A stretch of 11,275 bases of DNA from an uncultured Burkholderiales bacterium (GTDB lineage: Bacteria; Pseudomonadota; Gammaproteobacteria; Burkholderiales; Burkholderiaceae_C): NCBI GenBank assembly GCA_903925445.1, contig CAIYFE010000089.1, positions 1 through 11,275 of the forward strand, read 5' to 3'. How positions within the stretch are numbered: the stretch's first letter is position 1; each line of letters begins with the position of its first letter. Below, piece after piece: positions 1-6,902 of this stretch. A model generated the notes under the pieces. It saw only the letters and a program-made list of their open reading frames with translations, did not search any database and was not told the DNA's origin. A program made the translations under genes and the position numbers.

Positions 1-1
1 C

Positions 2-649
2 GCTCAAAAAATGAACGAACTCAAGACCGACGACGTCAACAAGCTGCGGGCTGCGGGCGTGATCGACCTGCCGACCATTCAGCGTTACATCAACTTCCAC
101 TTCAGCGTGACCATCGATTTGTTTGGTGCCGACCAATCGTCGAATGCAGCCACTTTTTACAGCTCGGGTCTCAAAGGTCGCTACGAAGAAGGCAAGCGCA
201 CCGACGACCATGTGCTCAAAGGCAATACCTACAAAGTGCTGGAAGTGGTCAACGGTCAATTGATCGAAAAAGAAGTGCCCATGCTCAACGCGCTCAATGA
301 AGTGCTGCGCGACGACTACATCACCGACTCCAAAGGCGGTGTCGATCGTTGGAACCGCATCATTGAAAAAGCCGGTGTGCCGTTCAAACTCACGGTGCCG
401 CACAAAGCCTTCCACCGCAACATTGGCTCGCTCTCCGGTGCGAAAATCAGTCCCGAAGGACGTGTGGTGTCTGACCACGAGTGGAACCAAAAAGTCGAAG
501 AATGGTTGCCCAGCGACCAAGACCGCGCTTACGTGGGCAGCTTGATGGGACGTGTGGTCGAGCCCGGCAAATTTGCCAACTGGATTGCGCCTCCCGTCAT
601 GGGCATCAACCGTCAACCCGTGGACTTTGAATACGTCCGCTTCAACTGA
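2..649 (+). CDS. boxB: BoxB, benzoyl-CoA 2,3-epoxidase oxygenase subunit (C-terminal part)
   Basis: BoxB is the di-iron oxygenase that, with reductase BoxA, converts benzoyl-CoA, O2 and NADPH to 2,3-epoxybenzoyl-CoA in the cytoplasmic aerobic (box) benzoate pathway. The frame is open to the left edge, so the gene starts outside the window. About 215 residues are visible of a protein usually near 470, so the first half, including most or all of the di-iron helix bundle, is not seen. An internal ATG at base 11 is not a credible start. Recognition rests on the segments YINFHFSVTIDLFGAD, GLKGRYEEGKR and the C-terminal GKFANWIAPPVMGINRQP stretch ending in FEYVRFN, typical of BoxB. It lies 21 bases upstream of boxA on the same strand, the expected order; boxC is a likely neighbour further upstream (inference). 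No truncation other than the window edge is seen. Confidence 0.93.
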   Translation, partial: AQKMNELKTDDVNKLRAAGVIDLPTIQRYINFHFSVTIDLFGADQSSNAATFYSSGLKGRYEEGKRTDDHVLKGNTYKVLEVVNGQLIEKEVPMLNALNEVLRDDYITDSKGGVDRWNRIIEKAGVPFKLTVPHKAFHRNIGSLSGAKISPEGRVVSDHEWNQKVEEWLPSDQDRAYVGSLMGRVVEPGKFANWIAPPVMGINRQPVDFEYVRFN

Positions 650-670
650 CGCTTAACAACGCTTATCGCC

Positions 671-1948
671 ATGAACGCACCCGCCGAACTGATTCAGCAA
701 CACGTGATTGACCCGGAAATTTGCATCCGGTGCAACACCTGTGAAGCCACTTGTCCCGTGGGGGCGATCACGCATGACAGCCGCAACTACGTGGTCATCG
801 CAGACAAGTGCAACTTGTGCATGGCCTGCGTGCCACCTTGTCCAACGGGCTCGATTGACAACTGGCGCACCGTGCCTAAAGCGGCTGCGTACAGCGTGCA
901 AGATCAGCTGGCGTGGGACGAGTTGCCCGCACCCTTGAGTGAAGCAGAGTTGGCAAGCCTAGGCGCTACGCCCGTTGCTTCGTCGGATGTCCAACACAAC
1001 GCTGTGCAAAGTTCGGTGGCTTCGGCAACGACTGGCGACGGCGTTGCGTTGAATGCAGCTTCGCTGGGCGCGACGATTCCGCCTTGGTCTGCGGCCCATG
1101 CCTACACCAATCTGTATGGCGTGAAAACACCGGTGCAAGCGACCGTCGTGGGCAATGTGCAAGTCAACGAAGCAGGAACCACCAACGAAACCCATCACAT
1201 CGTGTTGGACTTTGGCAGCATGCCTTTTCCCGTGTTGGAAGGTCAGTCGATTGGCATCGTTCCGCCCGGCGTGGATGCGCAGGGCAAGCCGCACCATGCG
1301 CGTCAATACTCAATTGCCAGTCCGCGCAACGGCGAACGAGCGGGTTACAACAACTTGTCGTTGACCGTCAAACGGGTGGTCGAAGACCCCAACGGTCAAG
1401 CCATCAAGGGGGTGGCTTCTAACTACTTGTGTGACTTGAAAACAGGCGACACCGTGCAAGTCATTGGGCCTTTTGGTGCCAGCTTCTTGATGCCCAACCA
1501 TCCCAAGTCCAACATCGTCATGATTTGCACCGGCACGGGCAGCGCCCCGATGCGCGCCATGACCGAATGGCGTCGGCGCTTGCGTCAAAGTGGCAAGTTC
1601 GAAGGCGGCAAGCTGATGCTGTTCTTTGGCGCCCGCACACAACAAGAGTTGCCTTACTTTGGCCCGCTGCAAAAGTTGCCCAAAGATTTCATCGACATCA
1701 ACTTTGCGTTCTCGCGCACCAGCGGGCAACCCAAACGCTATGTGCAAGACTTGATGCGCGAACGCGGCGCCGATGTGGCCGCGTTGCTCAAAGACGCCAA
1801 CACTTATTTTTATGTGTGCGGATTAAAGAGCATGGAAGAAGGCGTGGTGCTGGCTTTGCGCGACATCGCCCATGAAGCCGGCCTGTCGTGGGACCAATTG
1901 GCGCCCGTGCTCAAGCGCGAAGGGCGCTTGCATTTAGAGACGTATTGA
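671..1948 (+). CDS. boxA: BoxA, benzoyl-CoA 2,3-epoxidase reductase component
   Basis: BoxA is the NADPH-dependent iron-sulfur flavoprotein that feeds electrons to BoxB. At 425 residues it has the usual family length. Residues 15-65 form a bacterial ferredoxin with two complete cluster motifs: Cys18, 21, 24, 28 and Cys47, 50, 53, 57, each last Cys followed by Pro. Residues about 90-150 are an Ala/Ser-rich linker that looks flexible. The rest is a ferredoxin-NADP+ reductase module: RQYS at 211-214 is the FAD-binding motif, CTGTGSAP at 286-293 is the NADP-binding loop, and the C-terminus (GRLHLETY) carries the aromatic end typical of plant-type FNR folds. All key residues are present. The start at 671 places the ferredoxin close to the N-terminus as expected; no clear Shine-Dalgarno is visible, so expression may depend on translation of boxB. 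The 3' end overlaps a convergent gene by 15 bases. Confidence 0.95.
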   Translation: MNAPAELIQQHVIDPEICIRCNTCEATCPVGAITHDSRNYVVIADKCNLCMACVPPCPTGSIDNWRTVPKAAAYSVQDQLAWDELPAPLSEAELASLGATPVASSDVQHNAVQSSVASATTGDGVALNAASLGATIPPWSAAHAYTNLYGVKTPVQATVVGNVQVNEAGTTNETHHIVLDFGSMPFPVLEGQSIGIVPPGVDAQGKPHHARQYSIASPRNGERAGYNNLSLTVKRVVEDPNGQAIKGVASNYLCDLKTGDTVQVIGPFGASFLMPNHPKSNIVMICTGTGSAPMRAMTEWRRRLRQSGKFEGGKLMLFFGARTQQELPYFGPLQKLPKDFIDINFAFSRTSGQPKRYVQDLMRERGADVAALLKDANTYFYVCGLKSMEEGVVLALRDIAHEAGLSWDQLAPVLKREGRLHLETY

Positions 1949-2476
1949 AGCGCTTGCGTCGCGCTCGATCAGGTAATAGGCCGATTCCATGGCAACGCCA
2001 TTGCCAGCTCGTGTTGCCATGTGAGAGAGCTTGGCGCCGATCTTTTCGATCGCTTTGCGCGACCGGATGTTGTTGGCTCCAATGTGAAACCATACTTTTT
2101 GCGCCCAACCCAACGCATGATCGAGCATCAAGCGCTTGACTTCACCGTTGGTCTGGCCGCCCCAGTGGCTGCGGTCTAAAAAGGTGTAGCCAATGGCCAA
2201 CTCGTGTTGGGCGGGGTCGATGTCGTAATAGCGCGAGGAGCCGATTACCTTGTTCAAGGCTCGGTCAATGACGACCAAGGCGCCGCCACTTTTCAATCCA
2301 GGCCGAAAAATTTCCGCATCAAAAACCGCTTGTTGATGGCGCAAGGGGCTGGGGTGCTGCGCCCAAATCAAGGGGTCGCTGGCAGTGGCGAACAACGCAT
2401 CGAAATCGTCCTCACGCAAAGGACGCAGCAGCAGGGTGTGACCGAGCAATGTCGGTTGAGAGTCAAATTCAGTCAT
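1934..2476 (-). CDS. GNAT family N-acetyltransferase (RimJ/RimL-like)
   Basis: A predicted cytoplasmic acetyl-CoA-dependent N-acetyltransferase of 180 residues; the substrate is unknown. It fits the RimJ/RimL-like (Acetyltransf_3) branch: N-terminal LLLRPLREDDFDALF (15-29), central strands with IGSSRYYDID (78-87) and ELAIGYTFLD (92-101), an acetyl-CoA-binding region around RSHWGGQTN (102-110), and the late motif NNIRSRKAIEKIGA (135-148), where the Asn and Ser/Arg pattern is characteristic of the family. I chose the ATG at 2476 because it puts the LRPL strand at the usual distance from the N-terminus; an open extension to 2554 adds 26 unlikely residues and would run into the divergent permease gene. 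No Shine-Dalgarno is visible. It is convergent with boxA (15-base overlap of coding ends) and divergent from the permease gene, so it is probably transcribed alone. Its placement next to box genes does not indicate a role in benzoate metabolism. Confidence 0.85.
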   Translation of the reverse strand: MTEFDSQPTLLGHTLLLRPLREDDFDALFATASDPLIWAQHPSPLRHQQAVFDAEIFRPGLKSGGALVVIDRALNKVIGSSRYYDIDPAQHELAIGYTFLDRSHWGGQTNGEVKRLMLDHALGWAQKVWFHIGANNIRSRKAIEKIGAKLSHMATRAGNGVAMESAYYLIERDASASIRL

Positions 2477-2529
2477 GGGCAGATCGCGTTGATTTTTAAG
2501 GGAATTTAGCAGAGCGCTACCATGCCAGC
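2477..2529. promoter_or_regulatory. Short divergent intergenic region (acetyltransferase / permease)
   Basis: This 53-base spacer must carry the promoters for two divergent genes unless these lie inside the opposing coding sequences. On the + strand, TACCAT at 2518-2523 sits exactly six bases before the permease ATG, where a -10 element of a leaderless transcript would be. TTGATT at 2489-2494 resembles a -35 box, but the 23-base gap to TACCAT is too long for the two to pair. No convincing - strand promoter was seen. The call is positional, with weak motif support. Confidence 0.35.
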
Positions 2530-5112
2530 ATGACTTCAAGCCCCATTTCCCCAAACCGCAACCTCAACACATGGTGGCAGCAAGGCTGGCGCACCTTGTG
2601 GCGCGATGCGCGTGCGGGCGAGCTGCGTTTGTTGGTGATCGCTGTGGTGTTGGGCGTTGCCGCGTTGAGCTCGGTCAGTTTTTTGGCGGATCGTTTGAAC
2701 GCTGGGTTGCAACGCGATGCAGGCCAACTTTTGGGAGGCGATTTGGTGGTGGTCAGCGATGCACCGACGCCAGAACACCTCAAACGTGAAGCCGCACGCC
2801 AGGGTTTGCGTGGCGTGACCAGCTTGAGCTTTCCCACGATGGCGCGGGGCGACGAAGCCAAGGGCGGCGAGAGCCGCTTGGTGGCGCTCAAAGCGGTGGA
2901 GTCGGGCTACCCGTTGCGCGGCCATTTGAGCGTGACCGATTCGCTCGCGCATGCGCAAGCGTTTGTCAACGCCCAATCCGAGGCCGGCTCGGTGCAAGAA
3001 GTCAACCAAATTCCTGTCGCAGGCGAGGTTTGGGTGGAGCCCGGGGTGTTGGAGGCCTTGGGCTTGGAAGTCGGCGATGCGCTGATGCTGGGCAACCAAA
3101 CATTTCGCATTGCGCACGTGTTGTTGCAAGAACCGGATCGCGGCGCGGGCTTCATGAACTTTGCGCCGCGCGTCTTGATGAACCAAGCCGATTTAGCCGC
3201 CACCGCCTTGGTGCAACCTGCCAGCCGCGTGACTTGGCGCTTTGCGGTCACGGGTTCACCGCAGCAGGTGCAAGGCTTTGCAGAGCTGGCCGAGCAAGAA
3301 GCCAAAAAACCACAAGTGCGCGGCGTGCATGTGGAGTCGCTGGAAGCCGGACGTCCTGAAATGCGACAAACCTTGGACCGTGCGGGCAAGTTTTTGAATC
3401 TGGTGGCCTTGCTGGCTGCTTTGCTCAGTGCCGTGGCTGTGGCTTTGTCGGCGCGGGGTTTTGCGCAGCGACACCTCAACGATTGCGCGATGCTGCGTGT
3501 GTTGGGACAAAGTCAGCGTCAGATTGCGGCTGCCTATGCGTTTGAATTCATTTGCGTGGGCGCCGTGGCCAGTGTTTTAGGCGTGGTGTTGGGTTATGGC
3601 GTGCACGCGGTGTTTGTGCAACTGCTGGCGGGTTTGGTGGAGACAGCCTTGCCCGCTTCCAGCGCTTGGCCCGTGGTGTATGGCTTGGGCACAGGGCTCA
3701 TTTTGTTGTTGGCGTTTGGGCTTCCGCCGGTGTTGCAGCTCGCCAGCGTGCCCGCGCTGCGTGTGATTCGGCGTGATTTGGGCGAGCTCAAAACCAGCGC
3801 ACTCAGCGTTTGGGTTTTGGGCTTGTTGGGGTTTTCTGCTTTGCTCATCGCCGTCAGCCGTGACTTGCAACTGGGCTTGATGGTGGTGGGCGGTTTTGCG
3901 TTGGCGGGTGGCTTGTTTGCGGGCATGGCAGGCTTGGCCGTGCAGCTGTTGCGCCGCGTTGTGCGCGAAGACACAGCGCCCACTTGGTTGATGTTGGCCA
4001 CGCGTCAAGTCAGCGCCCGACCGATTTATGCGGTGGTGCAAGTCAGCGCCTTGGCGGTGGGATTGTTGGCGTTGTTTTTGTTGGTGCTCCTGCGCACCGA
4101 CCTCATCAGCAGCTGGCGCAACGCAACACCGATGGATGCGCCCAATCGCTTTGTCATCAACATTCAGCCTGCGCAAGCCGAAACTTTTTTAAAAACCTTG
4201 CAGCAAGCAGGCGTCCAAAAACTCGATTGGTACCCAATGATCCGCGGCCGCTTGGTGGCCGTGAATCAAACCCCGGTCTCGCCCGCAGACTTTGTGGAAG
4301 AAAAAGCCCAGCGCTTGATCGATCGCGAATTCAATTTGTCTTTCAACCCCGATGCACCCTCGCACAACCGCATCGTGGCGGGTGAATGGACGCGTGAAGA
4401 GGCGGACGCTTTGAGTCTGGAAGAAGGCGTCGCCAAAACTCTGGGCTTGAAATTGGGCGATGTGTTGCGCTTTGACATGGCCGGTGTGTTGTACGAAGCC
4501 CGTGTGACCTCGATTCGGCACGTGGACTGGACATCCATGCGCGCCAATTTCTTTGTCATGTTTCCAGTCAGTCGGTTTGTCGATGTGCCGACCACTTTCA
4601 TCGCAGCCTTTCGCGCCCCAGCACAAGACTTTGACAAGCGCTTGGTGCGTCAGTTTCCCAACGTCACCAGCGTGGACATGGGCGCGACCTTGAACCAAGT
4701 CCAGCAAGTCTTGGGGCAAGTGATTCAGGCGGTTGAGTTTTTGTTTGTCTTCACTTTGGCTTCTGGACTGGTGGTGTTGTTTGCCGCGGTCACCGCCACC
4801 CGAGAAGAACGCGCGCGCGAATATGCCGTCATGCGCGCCTTGGGCGCATCAAGCAAATTGCTGGCGCGGGTGCAGCGCGCCGAGTTGGCGGGTGTGGGCG
4901 CTTTGGCTGGATTTTTAGCATCCAGTGTGGCCATGTTGCTGGGTTGGGCTTTGGCGCGTTATGCCTTTGATTTCAACTGGACAGCCAGTCCGTGGGTGCC
5001 TTTGTTGGGCACGGGCGTGGGCGCTGTGTTGGCTTGGGTCGCGGGTTGGTGGGGCTTGCGCGATGTGTTGCGTCGTCCCGTGGTGCAAACCTTGCGTCAA
5101 GCCACCGACTGA
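2530..5112 (+). CDS. FtsX/YbbP-type ABC transporter permease, large two-module form
   Basis: An inner-membrane protein of 860 residues of the MacB/FtsX permease superfamily, closest in layout to YbbP, which in other bacteria works with the ATPase YbbA. About ten membrane segments can be seen: roughly 33-56, 288-312, 337-360, 382-404, 426-444, 449-475, 499-524, 734-758, 787-811 and 822-843. Two large soluble, presumably periplasmic, domains lie between segments 1 and 2 (about 57-287) and between 7 and 8 (about 525-733), as expected of a duplicated permease. After segments 2 and 8, the repeated cytoplasmic signatures LNDCAMLRVLGQS and REYAVMRALGAS are the typical FtsX coupling regions. No ATP-binding protein is encoded here, so the partner must be elsewhere. 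The family is linked to lipid or lipoprotein export and envelope stress; the substrate is unknown. The ATG at 2530 has no Shine-Dalgarno but has TACCAT six bases upstream. Confidence 0.88.
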   Translation: MTSSPISPNRNLNTWWQQGWRTLWRDARAGELRLLVIAVVLGVAALSSVSFLADRLNAGLQRDAGQLLGGDLVVVSDAPTPEHLKREAARQGLRGVTSLSFPTMARGDEAKGGESRLVALKAVESGYPLRGHLSVTDSLAHAQAFVNAQSEAGSVQEVNQIPVAGEVWVEPGVLEALGLEVGDALMLGNQTFRIAHVLLQEPDRGAGFMNFAPRVLMNQADLAATALVQPASRVTWRFAVTGSPQQVQGFAELAEQEAKKPQVRGVHVESLEAGRPEMRQTLDRAGKFLNLVALLAALLSAVAVALSARGFAQRHLNDCAMLRVLGQSQRQIAAAYAFEFICVGAVASVLGVVLGYGVHAVFVQLLAGLVETALPASSAWPVVYGLGTGLILLLAFGLPPVLQLASVPALRVIRRDLGELKTSALSVWVLGLLGFSALLIAVSRDLQLGLMVVGGFALAGGLFAGMAGLAVQLLRRVVREDTAPTWLMLATRQVSARPIYAVVQVSALAVGLLALFLLVLLRTDLISSWRNATPMDAPNRFVINIQPAQAETFLKTLQQAGVQKLDWYPMIRGRLVAVNQTPVSPADFVEEKAQRLIDREFNLSFNPDAPSHNRIVAGEWTREEADALSLEEGVAKTLGLKLGDVLRFDMAGVLYEARVTSIRHVDWTSMRANFFVMFPVSRFVDVPTTFIAAFRAPAQDFDKRLVRQFPNVTSVDMGATLNQVQQVLGQVIQAVEFLFVFTLASGLVVLFAAVTATREERAREYAVMRALGASSKLLARVQRAELAGVGALAGFLASSVAMLLGWALARYAFDFNWTASPWVPLLGTGVGAVLAWVAGWWGLRDVLRRPVVQTLRQATD

Positions 5113-5136
5113 GGCACATCTTGGACAATCAATCCC

Positions 5137-5541
5137 ATGCAAATAGAAGACAAACCCCCTTTTGACACGCCCTTTGAATGGATCGGTGGTGAAGCGCGCG
5201 TGCGCGCATTGACCGAGCGCTTTTACGATTTGATGGATCTGGAGCCAGCTTATGTTGAACTGCGCGCGGTGCATGGCCCCGATTTAGACAATGCGCGCCA
5301 ACGCTTGTTCATGTTTTTGTGTGGCTGGTTGGGCGGGCCGAGTTATTACACCGATCAGTTTGGACATCCGCGCTTGCGCATGCGCCACATGCCTTTTGCC
5401 ATTGGCATCAAAGAACGCGATCAGTGGTTGGCCTGTATGAACCAAGCCATGCAAGAAACCCAAGTGCCTGAAGATTTGCGCGTGCGCTTGAACAACAGTT
5501 TTTTTCAGACCGCCGATTGGATGCGCAACAAAGGCGTTTAA
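5137..5541 (+). CDS. Group II truncated haemoglobin (TrHb2/trHbO)
   Basis: A small cytoplasmic haem protein of 134 residues with the 2-on-2 globin fold; family members bind O2 and NO and are implicated in oxygen or nitrosative-stress chemistry. Diagnostic residues are visible: Tyr30 after Phe29 (B10 position), the HPRLRMRH segment with proximal His84 (F8), and Trp97 (G8), the group II hallmark. By alignment from memory, the CD1 position, often Tyr in this group, appears to be His46 (AVHGPDL). The gene starts 24 bases after the permease stop. No Shine-Dalgarno is seen; GACAAT at 5124-5129, seven bases before the ATG, could be a -10 element, so it may have its own promoter or be read through from the permease gene. 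Its end overlaps the convergent smr gene by four bases. The family call is secure; the physiological role is not visible from the sequence. Confidence 0.93.
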   Translation: MQIEDKPPFDTPFEWIGGEARVRALTERFYDLMDLEPAYVELRAVHGPDLDNARQRLFMFLCGWLGGPSYYTDQFGHPRLRMRHMPFAIGIKERDQWLACMNQAMQETQVPEDLRVRLNNSFFQTADWMRNKGV

Positions 5542-6179
5542 ACCTTGTTGGGCGCCAACAAAACCACCAACGCTCCGGCGCCGCCGTCTGAGGGTTTGGC
5601 TTGCACAAACGCCAACACCTCGTTTTTTTGCACCAGCCAGCGCTGTACTTTGGACTTGAGCACAGGCTCTTTGCCAGGAGAGCCCAAGCCCTTGCCGTGC
5701 ACCACGCGCACACATCGCCAGCCCATGCTTTTGGCTTCTCGAATGAATTGAGCCAGCGCGTTGCGCGCCTCGTCGCTGCGCAAACCGTGCAAATCGAGTT
5801 GGCCTTGCAAACTCCATTCGCCCTTGCGAAGTTTGCGTGTGACGTCGGTGCCAATGCCGGGGCGACGAAAACTCATTTGATCGTCGACGTCCAACAGCGT
5901 GCTCACATCAAATTCGTCGCTCAAGCTTTCTTGCAAGGCCGCTTGGTCGTCGAGTTGGCGCTGGGTGAATTGGGGCACGGCTTTGGGCTGCGGCAAGATC
6001 ACGCGTTCGGGGGCTTGCAAGGGTTGAACTTTGCCAACAGCACGCGTGAACAAATTGCGTTCGGCTTCGGCGCGTCGCTCGGCCTCGCGTTGCGCGGCCA
6101 AAGCCAATTCTTGGGCGCGGCTTTGTTCGGCCAGCGTTTGACGAATGGCGGCGAGGTCTTGCAACGATTTGGATTTCAC
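5538..6179 (-). CDS. Smr/MutS2-domain protein (SmrA-like putative endonuclease)
   Basis: A 213-residue protein with a C-terminal Smr domain, a fold found at the end of MutS2 and in free-standing proteins, several of which nick DNA or cleave RNA. The two defining motifs are present: LDLHG at 128-132 and VHGKG around His161-Gly164, followed by LGSPGKEPVLK and a C-terminal strand (GALVVLL). Residues 1-60 are rich in Ala, Glu, Gln and Arg and look helical or coiled-coil; 60-120 appears to be a linker. The start is a GTG at 6179, supported by AAGGA at 6189-6185 (- strand order) with a five-base spacer. The GTG overlaps the radC stop in the four-base sequence GTGA, indicating translational coupling. 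The native substrate is unknown. The 3' end overlaps the convergent haemoglobin gene by four bases. Confidence 0.9.
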   Translation of the reverse strand: MKSKSLQDLAAIRQTLAEQSRAQELALAAQREAERRAEAERNLFTRAVGKVQPLQAPERVILPQPKAVPQFTQRQLDDQAALQESLSDEFDVSTLLDVDDQMSFRRPGIGTDVTRKLRKGEWSLQGQLDLHGLRSDEARNALAQFIREAKSMGWRCVRVVHGKGLGSPGKEPVLKSKVQRWLVQKNEVLAFVQAKPSDGGAGALVVLLAPNKV

Positions 6180-6865
6180 AACAGTCCTTCTTCTGCCAAC
6201 GACAAATATTTACCTTGCGCCACGATGATGTGATCGCGCACCGACACATCGATCAAGGCCAACGCCTCTTTGAGCGCTTGCGTGAGTTTAAGGTCGGCAG
6301 GCGAGGGCTTGACACTGCCGCCCGGGTGGTTGTGCGCCAACACCACACCATCAGCCCCCAAAGCCAGCGCGGTTTTGGCCACTTCTCGGGGGTAGACCAT
6401 GGTTTGCGAGACGGAGCCTCGAAACATGGGTTGGTAAGACAGCAGCCGGTTGTGGACATCCAAAAACAGCACGGCAAACACCTCGTGCTTGAGTTGCGCC
6501 AATTCCAATTGCAAATATTGTTTGACGGCTTGCGGCGAATTCATGATCGTGTTTTCGCTCAACTGCTGTGTCAACGCCCGACGTGCCATCTCCAAAATGG
6601 CGGCCAGTTGCGCTCGTTTGGCGGTGCCGCCCATGCCCTTGATGATTTGGAGCTCCTGCGGCGTGGCATGGATCAAACCCGCAAAGCCGTTGAAGTGATC
6701 CAGCAGCTCTTGCGCCATCGCAAATACGTTTTTGCCTTTGATGCCGGTGCGCAAGAACAAAGCCAGCAATTCGGTGTCGGTGAGCGAGGCTGCGCCGTGG
6801 GTGATGAGTTTTTCGCGGGGGCGCATTTCGTGGGGAAGTTGCTCAATCGTCATCCAATCTGTCAT
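6176..6865 (-). CDS. radC: RadC family JAB/MPN-domain protein
   Basis: A 229-residue RadC protein of normal length. The N-terminal third (about 1-100) has the helix-hairpin-helix-like DNA-binding region (LTDTELLALFLRTG and IKGMGGTAKRAQL). The C-terminal JAB/MPN domain carries the metalloprotease-like motif AHNHPGGSVKPSPADL, giving candidate metal ligands His178, His180 and Asp191, all intact. RadC was named for a supposed repair role since retracted for E. coli; its biochemical activity is still not firmly established. The start at 6865 gives the N-terminus MTDWMTIEQLPHEMRPREKL; Met5 (6853) is also possible because most homologues begin close to that region and neither site has a clear Shine-Dalgarno. 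It is the first gene of a two-gene unit with smr and is divergent from fkpB across 37 bases. Confidence 0.93.
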   Translation of the reverse strand: MTDWMTIEQLPHEMRPREKLITHGAASLTDTELLALFLRTGIKGKNVFAMAQELLDHFNGFAGLIHATPQELQIIKGMGGTAKRAQLAAILEMARRALTQQLSENTIMNSPQAVKQYLQLELAQLKHEVFAVLFLDVHNRLLSYQPMFRGSVSQTMVYPREVAKTALALGADGVVLAHNHPGGSVKPSPADLKLTQALKEALALIDVSVRDHIIVAQGKYLSLAEEGLL

Positions 6866-6890
6866 GCGCGGGCTCGGTCTGTGAAGTTTC

Positions 6891-6902
6891 TACAATTGCG
6901 GG
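6891..6902 (+). promoter_or_regulatory. Putative -10 element of a leaderless fkpB-ispH transcript
   Basis: TACAAT at 6891-6896 matches five of six bases of the sigma-70 -10 consensus and is followed by TGCGGG and then the ATG at 6903. A start point seven bases past the hexamer would fall on the A of the ATG, giving an mRNA without a 5' leader. No good -35 box is seen at the usual spacing and there is no Shine-Dalgarno. The same module precedes serS. Confidence 0.5.

Noticed and set aside
2477..2554. A 26-residue N-terminal extension of the acetyltransferase
   Set aside because: It would cross the divergent permease start and adds residues not expected before the conserved LLLRPL strand; the ATG at 2476 fits better.
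3577..4176. A 199-codon - strand open frame opposite the permease gene
   Set aside because: The translation is dominated by His, Gln and Arg, as expected from the reverse complement of membrane-protein codons, and has no recognisable motif.
5601..6233. A 210-codon + strand open frame opposite smr
   Set aside because: The smr frame has intact LDLHG and HGKG motifs and a Shine-Dalgarno; the opposite frame has none of these.
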